Assembly (NCBI RefSeq): GCF_048066175.1
Contig: NZ_JBLTXA010000001.1
Span: 248,001 to 312,000 of the forward strand
DNA: 64,000 nucleotides
Reading direction: 5' to 3'
From: Niveispirillum fermenti
GTDB taxonomy: Bacteria; Pseudomonadota; Alphaproteobacteria; Azospirillales; Azospirillaceae
The notes beneath the pieces are model-generated. The model was not told the DNA's origin. It did no database searches and saw only the letters and a program-made list of their open reading frames with translations. Shown here in pieces: positions 53,958 through 62,962 of this stretch (the stretch's first letter is position 1; each line of letters begins with the position of its first letter). The position numbers were made by a program, and so were the translations under genes.

Positions 53958-54680
53958 TTATGCCTCTTCGGTTATGATGGTGAATTTACCCTGCCCGGCC
54001 ATCACTTCGGCGAAGCCGCCGTCCTTCTGGATGGAGAAGACAAGGATGGGAATCTTGTTTTCGCGGGCAAGCGAAATCGCCGAAGCATCCATGACCTGGA
54101 GGTCGCGCGACAGCACGTCCAGATAGGTCAGACGGTCGTAGCGGATGGCGTCCTTCACCTTCTTGGGGTCGGCGCTGTAGACGCCATCCACCTTGGTGGC
54201 CTTCAGCATCGCATCGCAGCCCATTTCGGAGGCGCGGAGTGCGGCGGCCGTGTCGGTGGTGAAGAACGGGTTGCCCGTGCCGGCGGCGAAGATCACCACG
54301 CGGCCTTTTTCCATGTGGCGCTCGGCGCGGCGGCGGATATAGGGCTCACACACGCTGTCCATGGGGATGGCCGACTGCACGCGGGTTTCCACGCCGGCCT
54401 TTTCCAGGGCGTTCTGCACGGCCAGCGCGTTCATCACGGTGGCCAGCATGCCCATGTAATCCGCGGTGGCGCGCTCCATGCCGGAAGCAGCACCGGAAAT
54501 GCCACGGAAGATGTTGCCGCCGCCGATCACGGCGCAGACCTCGATTCCCATATCGATGACGGACTTGATCTCATTCGCCATCCGGCTGACGACGTTGGGA
54601 TCGATCCCGTATTCCCGCTCCCCCATAAGGGCTTCGCCTGAGAGTTTCAGAAGAACGCGCTTGTAACGGGCCTCGGGCAC
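53958..54680 (-). CDS. pyrH: UMP kinase
   Basis: PyrH phosphorylates UMP to UDP, the gateway to all pyrimidine nucleotides. The 240-residue amino-acid-kinase-fold protein has RVLLKLSGEALMGE, VIGGGNIFRG, RATADYMGMLATVMNALA and the C-terminal MDASAISLARENKIPILVF. The start is a GTG at 54680 after AAAGGA. It lies between tsf and frr, the usual bacterial order. Confidence 0.96.
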   Translation of the reverse strand: MPEARYKRVLLKLSGEALMGEREYGIDPNVVSRMANEIKSVIDMGIEVCAVIGGGNIFRGISGAASGMERATADYMGMLATVMNALAVQNALEKAGVETRVQSAIPMDSVCEPYIRRRAERHMEKGRVVIFAAGTGNPFFTTDTAAALRASEMGCDAMLKATKVDGVYSADPKKVKDAIRYDRLTYLDVLSRDLQVMDASAISLARENKIPILVFSIQKDGGFAEVMAGQGKFTIITEEA

Positions 54681-54798
54681 GGGCTTGTCCTTTCGATTGG
54701 TCCGATCCGCAAAGGGCGGCCGGGACCGGCCGAAACCGGTCCCAACTCCTCACTGGCAAACAAAGCCGGCGCGTCACCAGCACCGGCTCCGTCCCGCC

Positions 54799-55722
54799 TC
54801 AGCCGGCCATCTTGGCGACTTCGGCGGCGAAATCGGCCTGTTCCTTCTCGATGCCTTCGCCCAGGGCGAAGCGCACGAAGCCGGTCAGGGCCACCGGGGC
54901 GCCAGCGGTCTTGGCGGCATTCTCCACGACCTTGCGGATCTTGGTCTCGCCGTCGATGACATAGAGCTGCTCCAGCAGCACCACTTCCTCATAATACTTG
55001 CGGATGCGGCCTTCGACCATCTTCTCGATGATGTTCTCCGGCTTGCCGCTCACCCGGGCCTGCTCGACCAGCACGGCACGCTCGCGGTCCAGGTTGGCGG
55101 TGGAGACGTCGCCGACGTCCAGCGCCTCGGGACGGGCGGCGGCGACATGCATGGCGATCTGCTTGCCCAGATCGGCCAGCACGGCCTTGTCACCGGTCGA
55201 TTCCAGGGCGACCAGCACGCCAATCTTGCCCAGCCCCGGAACCAGGGCGGAGTGGACGTAGGAGGCCACGACGCCGTCATTCACCGTCAGACGGGCGACG
55301 CGGCGCAGGCTCATGTTCTCGCCGATGGTGGCGACCAGGCTGGTCAGCTCATCGGTGACATTGCGGCCGGTGCCCGGATAGTCAGTGGCCTTCAGCGACT
55401 CCAGATCGCCATTGCCGTCCAGCGCAAGCTTGGTGACGGTGGACACGGCGGCCTGGAAAGCCTCGTTGCGGGCAACGAAGTCGGTCTCGGCATTCAGCTC
55501 GACGGCGGCGCCGGCCAGGCCATTGGTGGCAACGCCAACCAGGCCTTCGGCGGCCACGCGGCCAGCCTTCTTGGCGGCGGCGGCAAGACCCTTCTTGCGC
55601 AGCCAGTCGATCGCGGCTTCCAGGTCGCCGCCCGTCTCGGTCAGCGCCTTCTTGCAATCCATCATGCCAGCGCCGGACTTCTCGCGCAGGTCCTTCACGA
55701 GCGCAGCGGTGATCTCGGCCAT
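54799..55722 (-). CDS. tsf: Elongation factor Ts
   Basis: EF-Ts exchanges GDP for GTP on EF-Tu. The 307-residue protein has the N-terminal UBA-like domain (ITAALVKDLREKSGAGMMDCKKALTETGGDLEAAIDWLRKKG) and the two core subdomains, including LNAETDFVARNEAFQAAV. The ATG at 55722 follows GAGAGG. It lies 135 bp after rpsB and precedes pyrH. Confidence 0.97.
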   Translation of the reverse strand: MAEITAALVKDLREKSGAGMMDCKKALTETGGDLEAAIDWLRKKGLAAAAKKAGRVAAEGLVGVATNGLAGAAVELNAETDFVARNEAFQAAVSTVTKLALDGNGDLESLKATDYPGTGRNVTDELTSLVATIGENMSLRRVARLTVNDGVVASYVHSALVPGLGKIGVLVALESTGDKAVLADLGKQIAMHVAAARPEALDVGDVSTANLDRERAVLVEQARVSGKPENIIEKMVEGRIRKYYEEVVLLEQLYVIDGETKIRKVVENAAKTAGAPVALTGFVRFALGEGIEKEQADFAAEVAKMAG

Positions 55723-55857
55723 TTTCGCCTCTCTATCGTCGGAATGTGACGGGTCAGGATAAATCTTGCTGGGGCCGGCGCAAACGGCCAACCCCGGACA
55801 GCACAACGGCCGGACCGCACCCGGACAGGGTCGCGGCCCGGCCGTCGCACATCAAAC

Positions 55858-56631
55858 TCAGGCCTCGGCCGGGGCTTCTTCCGGCACGACCTCGACGGGG
55901 GCCTCTTCCTGGCTGCCGATATCGATGCCGGCGGCCGACATCTCGGCCTGCAGGCCGTCCAGCACGGCGCCGCTCAGCAGCTCGCAATAGGTCTCGATGG
56001 CGCGCAGCGCGTCATCGTTGCCCGGAACCGGGAAGGTGATGCCATCGGGATCGGAGTTGCTGTCCAGGATGGCAACGACCGGGATGCCCAGCTTGTTGGC
56101 TTCCTGGATGGCCAGGCTTTCCTTGTTGGTGTCGATGATCACCAGCAGGTCGGGCAGGCCGCCCATGTCACGGATACCGCCCAGCGCGCGCTCCAGCTTG
56201 TCGCGGTCGCGCGTCATGTTCAGCAGTTCCTTCTTGGTGCGGCCGGAGCCCTCACCCACGGAAAGCTGCTCGTCCATGTCCTTCAGGCGGCGGATCGACT
56301 GGGAGATGGTCTTCCAGTTGGTCAGCATGCCGCCGAGCCAGCGATGGTTCACATAATACTGGCCGCAGCGCTTCGCCGCCTCGGCCACCTTTTCCTGGGC
56401 GGCGCGCTTGGTGCCGACGAACAGGACGCGGCCGCCGCCGGCGACAACGTCACGCACGGCCTGCATGGAGCGGTGCAGCAGCGGAACGGTCTGTTCCAGG
56501 TCGATGATATGCACGCCGTTGCGCGCACCGAAGATGTAGGTCGACATCTTCGGGTTCCAGCGACGGGTGTGGTGACCGAAATGGACACCAGCTTCCAGAA
56601 GCTGGCGCATGGTGAAAGTGGGCATAGCCAT
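55858..56631 (-). CDS. rpsB: 30S ribosomal protein S2
   Basis: S2 joins the small subunit late, near the back of the 30S head. The 258-residue protein begins MAMPTFTMRQLLEAGVHFGHHTRRWNPKMSTYIFG and contains NHRWLGGMLTNWKTI and GIPVVAILDSNSDPDGITFPVPGNDDA. An acidic Glu/Pro/Ala tail of about 25 residues ends it. It is the first gene of the long leftward supercluster. The ~150-base leader contains several hairpins, one of which covers the ribosome-binding site, so autogenous control is plausible. Confidence 0.97.
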   Translation of the reverse strand: MAMPTFTMRQLLEAGVHFGHHTRRWNPKMSTYIFGARNGVHIIDLEQTVPLLHRSMQAVRDVVAGGGRVLFVGTKRAAQEKVAEAAKRCGQYYVNHRWLGGMLTNWKTISQSIRRLKDMDEQLSVGEGSGRTKKELLNMTRDRDKLERALGGIRDMGGLPDLLVIIDTNKESLAIQEANKLGIPVVAILDSNSDPDGITFPVPGNDDALRAIETYCELLSGAVLDGLQAEMSAAGIDIGSQEEAPVEVVPEEAPAEA

Positions 56632-56632
56632 A

Positions 56633-56691
56633 GGAAAACGTCCTTTTCCGGTTTGTCCTCCGTGGGCGACGTCGCCCTGGCACCTGCCAGG
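56633..56691 (-). promoter_or_regulatory. Structured rpsB leader with sequestered ribosome-binding site
   Basis: Reading leftward, CCTGGCA/TGCCAGG (56676-56691) is followed by GGGCGAC/GTCGCCC (56664-56677). GGAAAA/TTTTCC (56633-56649) then encloses the AAGGA site one base before the ATG. The last stem would limit ribosome access. Confidence 0.45.
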
Positions 56692-56790
56692 CCGACACCG
56701 GATCGATGGAAGGCCCCTGTCCGGGGGAAACTGTCCCCTGATAAAAGCCATCGCACCGCAAGCCCACGTGTGGGATTAACGACGGGCGGT

Positions 56791-56819
56791 GGAATACCCC
56801 AGCCGTGCCGGCATTGCAA
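56791..56819 (-). promoter_or_regulatory. Predicted promoter of the rpsB supercluster
   Basis: On the minus strand TTGCAA (56814-56819), a 17-base spacer and TATTCC (56791-56796) predict a start about 150 bases upstream of rpsB. The rest of the gap up to 56933 shows no gene. Confidence 0.5.
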
Positions 56820-56933
56820 CCCCGCTCCAGTATCCGCTTTGCGCGTCGGCCATGTCTTGGCAGGGGGGCCGGGCTGTCATATGGTCCGCGCCCGCGGGTT
56901 GACCCCGATTTCCGACACCCCATGTAGCAGCGC

Positions 56934-57503
56934 ATGAACGCCCCCGTCCGCCCGTCCAATGCCTCGCCCGATCTGTTGACGGGCTTTCTGCGACTGAATG
57001 CCGGCGGGCGCGATCCCGTCACCCCGCTGTGGCTGGAAGCCGATGGGTTGCCGGAGGTGCCGCGGCGCCTGCTGGCCCATGACCATGGCATGACGGCAAC
57101 GCTGGAAGCCTTCTGGGGCGAGCGGATGCGCCTGGAGGTGCTGCATACAGAGGAGATCGACGGGCTTCTGCGCCGCCATGTGCTGCTGTCGGGCGCCGAC
57201 CGCGGCATTCCCGCGGAACTGGGCCTGATCGAGATCCGGCTGGAAGCGCTGCCGCCCGGCGCCCTGTTCGCGGTGAGGCAACGGCGCATCCCGTTCGGCG
57301 CCATCCTGTCGGCCTGCGGCACCGCGTTCCGCAGCCAGCCGGCCGGGTTCCTGCGCCTTGTCGCCGACGAGTCGCTGGGCCGCCTGCTGCGTGTGACACC
57401 GGGCAGCCCCGTCCATGGCCGGGCCACCACCCTTTACGCCCATGATGATGGGCGCCTGCTGGCCAATGCCGTCGAACTGCTGAGCGGACATCGGCCGGGT
57501 TGA
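56934..57503 (+). CDS. UbiC/chorismate-lyase-like protein
   Basis: The 189-residue protein resembles the UbiC/UTRA fold. An early helix is followed by LAHDHGMTATLEAFWGERMRLEVLHTEEIDGLLRRHVLLSG and ELGLIEIRLEALPPG. The segment RRIPFGAILSACGTAFRSQPAGFLRLVAD is like the PLG-region of chorismate lyases. True UbiC makes 4-hydroxybenzoate for ubiquinone; whether the catalytic Arg and Glu are conserved needs an alignment. It is divergent from rpsB and stands alone. I hold the family call only moderately. Confidence 0.5.
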   Translation: MNAPVRPSNASPDLLTGFLRLNAGGRDPVTPLWLEADGLPEVPRRLLAHDHGMTATLEAFWGERMRLEVLHTEEIDGLLRRHVLLSGADRGIPAELGLIEIRLEALPPGALFAVRQRRIPFGAILSACGTAFRSQPAGFLRLVADESLGRLLRVTPGSPVHGRATTLYAHDDGRLLANAVELLSGHRPG

Positions 57504-57559
57504 GGGACCCGGGTGAGGGGCCGGCAGCGCATGGCCCCTGCCCGCCCGTTCCAGATCGG

Positions 57560-58183
57560 CTATCGCCGCAACACCACGGCCGCGGATGCCACGCCGAAGC
57601 CCAGCGACACGGCCGCCACCGCCAGCAGCAGCCAATAGACCTGCCGCACCTCCGCCAATGCCCCGGCGGTATGGACGCGGAATTCATCGATCACGGGATC
57701 GTTGGCACGGGCCGCCGGCACCTCGTTGGCCAGCACTTGGGTCTGTTGCAGATACCAAAGCTGCGACACGGGCTCCCCCGCCCGCATCGCGGCGACCACG
57801 GCCGCGACTCCATTGGCCAGATTGTCATGCGCCAAGCGCAACTGCCGGGCCTTCTGCTCGTTCATGGGGGCCAGCGCCTGCTCCAGCCGGGCAGCCAGGC
57901 GGCGGAACTCCGGAATGCGGGTGTCCACGCGCGCGGCCGTGGCGTCGCGCGTGCGCTCATCGAAGATCAGCAGGAGGACGTCGCGCTGCAAGGCACGGCT
58001 GGTGGAGCGCAGTTCGGTGGCCGTGGCGAACACCTCCTGCCCGCGTTCCTGCGCGCGCAGCGCCGGCAGGCCGAGCATCAGGGTCGCAGCCAGCAAGGCC
58101 ACGATCACGGGGACGAGACCCGCCGCCAGCGCCGGCAGGATGCGGCCGCGCGGTTCTTCCAGATCCCAATAGCGATTGGTCAT
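57560..58183 (-). CDS. Isolated membrane four-helix sensor module
   Basis: The 207-residue protein has a short cytoplasmic start, a membrane segment at about 17-41, a ~140-residue helical periplasmic region rich in Glu, Arg and Gln (EVFATATELRSTSRALQRDVLLLIFDERTRDA) and a second segment at about 183-204. It ends three residues later (VVLRR). This is the input half of a chemoreceptor or histidine kinase without any HAMP or output domain. No remnant of such a domain follows before the convergent neighbour. GGGAG precedes the ATG. It may pair with another signalling protein or be a truncated gene. Confidence 0.7.
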   Translation of the reverse strand: MTNRYWDLEEPRGRILPALAAGLVPVIVALLAATLMLGLPALRAQERGQEVFATATELRSTSRALQRDVLLLIFDERTRDATAARVDTRIPEFRRLAARLEQALAPMNEQKARQLRLAHDNLANGVAAVVAAMRAGEPVSQLWYLQQTQVLANEVPAARANDPVIDEFRVHTAGALAEVRQVYWLLLAVAAVSLGFGVASAAVVLRR

Positions 58184-58447
58184 TCAACAAACTCCCGGGA
58201 ACTTTGAGATCAACTGCCTTTTCGTTCTTTTCCCGGACTGTCGCATGGGCCGGCAACAAAAAGCGACTGCTTATCGACCCTGGCGGCGCGGCCATGCCTG
58301 GCCACAAGCCACGGGCAGGGTCGCAGCGGGAACCTGGAAGACCCATATGGGAGCAAGGGCCCATTCTGGTCCGGAACCGATCGACGTCACGGCGTCCCGC
58401 CCGCAAGGCGGGGCCATAACAGGGCTGCGGGCAAACATCCCGCAGAT

Positions 58448-59443
58448 ATGACATTGGCAGAACTCTCCATCCTGGAACTGGGACGGGTGCGGCAGGGCGG
58501 GACACGGCGCGCGGCGCTGGACGAGGCCCGGACCCTTGCACAACATGCCGAGAACTGGGGCTACAAGCGGCTCTGGGTCGCCGAGCATCACAATATCCAG
58601 ACCGTGACCACGGCCGCCACGGCCCTGGTCATCGCCCATGTCGCGGCCGGCACCTCCACGATCCGGGTCGGCGCCGGCGGCATCATGCTGCCCAACCATG
58701 CGCCCTATGTCATCGCCGAGCAGTTCGGCACGCTGGAAACATTGTTCCCCGGCCGCATCGACCTGGGCCTTGGCCGCGCGCCGGGCACCGACCCGTTGAC
58801 CTTGCGCGCCCTGCGCCGGGATCCCGCCAACGCCGACAATTTCCCGCAGGATGTGCTGGAGCTTCAGGCCTTTCTGGCGCCGGCCGGCCCCGGCCAGCGG
58901 ATCGAGGCCGTACCGGGTTCCGGCACCAATGTGCCCTTGTGGATCTTGGGCTCCAGCCTGTTCGGAGCGCATCTGGCAGCCGAACTCGGCCTGCCCTACG
59001 GTTTCGCCTCGCATTTCGCGCCGGGCGCGCTGGATCAGGCGCTGTCCGTCTATCGGACCCGCTTCAAGCCGTCCGACCAGCGCGACCGGCCCTATGCGCT
59101 GGTCGGGGTGAACATCATCGCCGCCGATACGGATGAGGAAGCCCGGTTCCTGGCGACCTCGCAGCAGATGTCCTTCACGGATCTGGTGCGCGGGGGCCGC
59201 AAGCTGACCCAGCCGCCCATCACCGACATCGAAACCTATTGGACCAATCCGCGGGAAAAGGCGCAGGTGCAGCAGATGCTGGCCTGCAGCATCGTGGGGG
59301 GGCCGGCCACGGTGCGGCGGGGGATCGAGGATCTCCTGACCCGCACGCAGGCCGACGAACTGATGATCGTCTCCGACACGTTCGATCCGGCCAGGCGGCT
59401 GCGTTCGTTCGAGATCATTGCGGAGGTTATGCGCGGCGCCTGA
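58448..59443 (+). CDS. Luciferase-like flavin monooxygenase (YhbW type)
   Basis: The 331-residue TIM-barrel protein begins LAELSILELGRVRQGGTRRAALDEARTLAQHAENWGYKRLWVAEHHN. It contains VGAGGIMLPNHAPYVIAEQFGTLETLFPGRIDLGLGRAPGTDPLT, typical of the bacterial LLM subgroup with YhbW. Such enzymes use reduced flavin and oxygen; the substrate is unknown. It is followed by a strong hairpin terminator, so it is a single-gene unit. Confidence 0.88.
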   Translation: MTLAELSILELGRVRQGGTRRAALDEARTLAQHAENWGYKRLWVAEHHNIQTVTTAATALVIAHVAAGTSTIRVGAGGIMLPNHAPYVIAEQFGTLETLFPGRIDLGLGRAPGTDPLTLRALRRDPANADNFPQDVLELQAFLAPAGPGQRIEAVPGSGTNVPLWILGSSLFGAHLAAELGLPYGFASHFAPGALDQALSVYRTRFKPSDQRDRPYALVGVNIIAADTDEEARFLATSQQMSFTDLVRGGRKLTQPPITDIETYWTNPREKAQVQQMLACSIVGGPATVRRGIEDLLTRTQADELMIVSDTFDPARRLRSFEIIAEVMRGA

Positions 59444-59465
59444 CAGCGCCCCATCATAAGGGAAC

Positions 59466-59511
59466 GGCAAAAGGCCCTGGGCATCCGCACCGATGCCCAG
59501 GGCCTTTTGCC
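59466..59511. terminator. Bidirectional terminator between the flavoenzyme and efflux genes
   Basis: A perfect 19-bp stem (59466-59484 with 59493-59511) with an 8-base loop contains AAAA and TTTT within its base, so it can stop transcripts from both directions. It lies between the convergent luciferase-like and RND genes. Confidence 0.8.
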
Positions 59512-59573
59512 ATCACGATCCCGCAGGTACCGCCCGGCGCCGGTGACGGCCACCGGGCGGTACCCCCATCCGG

Positions 59574-62500
59574 TCAGTCGCCGGCCGCCGCCATACCGGC
59601 CGGGATGGACGCGGCCGCCCGTTCCTGACGGCGGGCACCGGCCATGTAGCGCAGAAGCACATAGAAGACCGGGGTCAGCATCAGCCCGAACAGCGTGACG
59701 CCCAGCATGCCGAAGAACACGGCGATGCCCATGGCGTGGCGCATCTCCGCGCCGGCCCCGGTGGAGGTGACCAGCGGCACCACGCCCATGATGAAGGCGA
59801 TGGACGTCATCAGGATGGGGCGCAGGCGCAGGCGGCTGGCCTCGATCGCGGCCTGGACAACGGTACGGCCGTGCATTTCCAGTTCGCGGGCGAATTCCAC
59901 GATCAGGATCGCGTTCTTCGCCGACAATCCGACAAGCACCATGAAGCCGATCTGGGTGAAGATGTTGTTGTCCCCCCCGGTCAGCCAGACACCGGCCAGG
60001 GCCGACATCAGGCTCATGGGCACGATCATCAGGATGGCCAGCGGCAGGGTCAGGCTCTCATACTGGGCCGCCAGCACCAGGAAGACCAGCAGGACCGAGA
60101 TGGGAAACACCCACAAGGCCGCGTTGCCGGCCAGGATCTGCTGATAGGTCAGGTCGGTCCATTCGAACCTGATGCCGCGCGGCAGCACCTCCGCCGCGAT
60201 GCGCTCCGCCGCCGCCTGGGCCTGGCCCGACGAATAGCCGGGCGCCGGCCCGCCATTGATGTCGGCAGCAGTGTAGCCGTTGTAGCGGACCACCATTTCC
60301 GGACCATAACTCTGCGTCACCTGCACCAGCGACGACAGCGGCACCATGACGCCCTGGTCGTTGCGGGTCTTCAGCAGGCCGATATCGTCGGCATGGGCCC
60401 TGAACGGCGCATCCGCCTGGACCCGCACCTGATAGACACGACCGAACGTGTTGAAATCATTGACATAGAGCGAACCCAGATAGACCTGCATCGTCTCAAA
60501 CACATCCGTGACCGGCACGCCCAACTGCTTAGCCTTCACCCGGTCCAGGTCGACATCCAGTTGCGGGACATTGATTTCATAGGAGGTGAAGGTCGGCCCC
60601 AGTTCGGGCGTCTGCGCGGCGCGGGCCACGAAATCGTTGGCGGCCTTGGCCAGTGCCTCGTACCCCAGCGACCCGCGATCCTCCAGTTGCAGCTTGAAGC
60701 CGCCCAGCGTGCCCAGCCCCATGACGGGCGGCGGCGGGAAGACGGCCACGAAGGCTTCCTTCACGCCGTTGAACTGCTGTTGCAGGCTGGCGGCGATGAC
60801 ATCGGCCGACAGGCCTTCCTTCTGCCGTTCCTCGTAAGGCTTCAGCGTGGTGAAGACGATGCCGGCGGAGGAGGAATTGGTGAAGCCGTTCACCGAAAGG
60901 CCGGGAAAGGCCACGGCATTGGCGATGCCGGGCTGCTTCAGCGCGATGTCCGTCATGGTGCGGATCACATCTTCCGTGCGGTCCAGCGAGGCACCGGTCG
61001 GAAGCTGGGCAAAGGCGATCAGATATTCCTTGTCCTGGGCCGGCACGAAACCGCCCGGCACCGCGCGGCCCAGCACGAAGGTCAGGCCCAGCAGCAGGAC
61101 ATAGACCAGCATCATGGCCCCCTTGTGCCGGATGACGCCGCCCACACCCTTGCCATAGCTTTCCGATCCCCGCTGGAAAACGCGGTTGAAGCCCCGGAAG
61201 AACCCGCCCAGCACCTTGTTCATGCCGCGGGTCAGCCAATCCGGCTTGTCGTGATGGCCCCTCAGCAGCAGGGCGGACAAGGCCGGCGACAGGGTCAGTG
61301 AGTTGAAGGCCGAAATGACGGTGGAAATCGCGATGGTCATCGCGAACTGCTTGTAGAACTCGCCCGACAGGCCGGACATGGCGGCCAGCGGCACGAACAC
61401 GGCCACCAGGGTCAGGGCGATGGCGATGATGGGGCCGCTCACCTCCTGCATCGCTTTATAGGTCGCCTCGCGCGGGGACAGACCTTCGGAGATGTTGCGC
61501 TCCACATTCTCCACCACGACGATGGCGTCATCGACCACGATGCCGATGGCCAGCACCATGCCGAACAGCGACAGGGCATTGATGGAAAAGCCGAACAGCA
61601 GCATCAGGGAGAAGGTGCCCACGATCGAGACGGGCACGGCCAGCAGCGGGATGATGGAGGCCCGCCAGGTCTGCAGGAACACGATCACCACCAGCACGAC
61701 CAGCGCGATGGCTTCCAGCAGCGTGTGAATGACCGCGTCGATGCTGGCCTGCACGAAGCGGGTCGGATCATAGACGATGGCATATTCAACGCCGTCGGGC
61801 ATGTCCTGCTGCAATTCCGCCATCACCTCGCGCACGGTTTCGGAGATGGCGAGCGCATTGGCGCCCGGTGCCTGGTTGATGGCGATGGCCACGGCCGGCT
61901 TGTTGTCCAGAAGCGAGCGCAACCCGTATTGGGATGCCGCCAGTTCCACCCGCGCCACGTCACGCAGATAGGTGACGGCGCCATCGGCCGTCTTCAGGAC
62001 AATGTCCTGGAACTCCTCCACCGACTTCAGCCGGCCCTGGGCATTCACGGAAAGCTGCAGGGGTGCGTCGGGAACGGACGGGCTGGCGCCGATCACGCCG
62101 GCCGCGACCTGCACATTCTGTTCGCGTATGGCGTTGACGACATCATTGGCCGTCATGCCGCGCTCGGCGACCTTCTGCGGGTCCAGCCAGACCCGCATGG
62201 CATAGTCGCCCGACCCCCACAGCAGCACCTCGCCCACGCCGGAAATGCGCGCCAGCCGGTCGCGCACGTTCAACACGGCGTAGTTGCGCAGATAGGTCAT
62301 GTCATAACGGTCGTCCGGCGAGCGCAGATGCACCACCATGGTGAGCGTCGGGGAGGACTTGACCGTCGTGACGCCCAGCCGCTGCACATCCTGCGGCAGG
62401 CGGGGCAGCGCCTGGGCCACGCGGTTCTGCACAAGCTGCGTGGCCTTGTCCGGATCGGTGCCCAGCTTGAAGGTCACGGTCAGGGCCATGTTGCCGTCGC

Positions 62501-62756
62501 TGTTGGCCTGGGACTGCATGTAAAGCATGTCCTCCACGCCGTTGATCTGTTCCTCCAGCGGCGAGGCGACGGTTTCGGCGATGACCTTGGGGTTGGCGCC
62601 GGGATACTGGGCGCGCACCACCACCGATGGCGGCACGACCTCCGGATATTCGGATACGGGCAACTGGAACAGGGCGATGAACCCCGCCAGGAAGACGACC
62701 ACCGACAACACGCCCGCGAAGATCGGGCGGTCGATGAAGAAACGGGAAATGTTCAT
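59574..62756 (-). CDS. RND multidrug efflux transporter (AcrB/MexB family)
   Basis: The 1060-residue inner-membrane pump drives proton-coupled efflux of drugs and lipophiles through a tripartite complex. It starts MNISRFFIDRPIFAGVLSVVVFLAG and has twelve membrane segments with two large periplasmic loops. The proton-relay Asp pair sits in GIVVDDAIVVVENVER, and VLVGLSAKNAILIVEFARE is the matching repeat. It belongs to the HAE-1 group. It lies 206 bp downstream of its adaptor gene. No outer-membrane TolC-type gene is visible in the window. Confidence 0.96.
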   Translation of the reverse strand: MNISRFFIDRPIFAGVLSVVVFLAGFIALFQLPVSEYPEVVPPSVVVRAQYPGANPKVIAETVASPLEEQINGVEDMLYMQSQANSDGNMALTVTFKLGTDPDKATQLVQNRVAQALPRLPQDVQRLGVTTVKSSPTLTMVVHLRSPDDRYDMTYLRNYAVLNVRDRLARISGVGEVLLWGSGDYAMRVWLDPQKVAERGMTANDVVNAIREQNVQVAAGVIGASPSVPDAPLQLSVNAQGRLKSVEEFQDIVLKTADGAVTYLRDVARVELAASQYGLRSLLDNKPAVAIAINQAPGANALAISETVREVMAELQQDMPDGVEYAIVYDPTRFVQASIDAVIHTLLEAIALVVLVVIVFLQTWRASIIPLLAVPVSIVGTFSLMLLFGFSINALSLFGMVLAIGIVVDDAIVVVENVERNISEGLSPREATYKAMQEVSGPIIAIALTLVAVFVPLAAMSGLSGEFYKQFAMTIAISTVISAFNSLTLSPALSALLLRGHHDKPDWLTRGMNKVLGGFFRGFNRVFQRGSESYGKGVGGVIRHKGAMMLVYVLLLGLTFVLGRAVPGGFVPAQDKEYLIAFAQLPTGASLDRTEDVIRTMTDIALKQPGIANAVAFPGLSVNGFTNSSSAGIVFTTLKPYEERQKEGLSADVIAASLQQQFNGVKEAFVAVFPPPPVMGLGTLGGFKLQLEDRGSLGYEALAKAANDFVARAAQTPELGPTFTSYEINVPQLDVDLDRVKAKQLGVPVTDVFETMQVYLGSLYVNDFNTFGRVYQVRVQADAPFRAHADDIGLLKTRNDQGVMVPLSSLVQVTQSYGPEMVVRYNGYTAADINGGPAPGYSSGQAQAAAERIAAEVLPRGIRFEWTDLTYQQILAGNAALWVFPISVLLVFLVLAAQYESLTLPLAILMIVPMSLMSALAGVWLTGGDNNIFTQIGFMVLVGLSAKNAILIVEFARELEMHGRTVVQAAIEASRLRLRPILMTSIAFIMGVVPLVTSTGAGAEMRHAMGIAVFFGMLGVTLFGLMLTPVFYVLLRYMAGARRQERAAASIPAGMAAAGD

Positions 62757-62962
62757 GGGAGCCTCGGTCCGCGAACAGGGCGCGGATTGGATTGGGCCTG
62801 GATGAAAGACAAGACGCCCCCGTCACCCTGCCCAACAGGATGCAGATCACGCCGGGACCTGCCCCCTCCCCACCTTCCCCGCGGAAACGGAGAAGGCGGG
62901 GCAATGCAAAAGGGGGACAGACGGGTGCCGGACCGAACCTGTGTGAGACGGGGCGGGCGGCG
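62757..62962. other. Spacer between the efflux adaptor and pump genes
   Basis: The 206-bp gap has no gene. A GC-rich inverted repeat around 62864-62898 (CCCCGCCTT…AAGGTGGGG on the minus strand) could tune expression of the pump relative to the adaptor. Confidence 0.4.
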
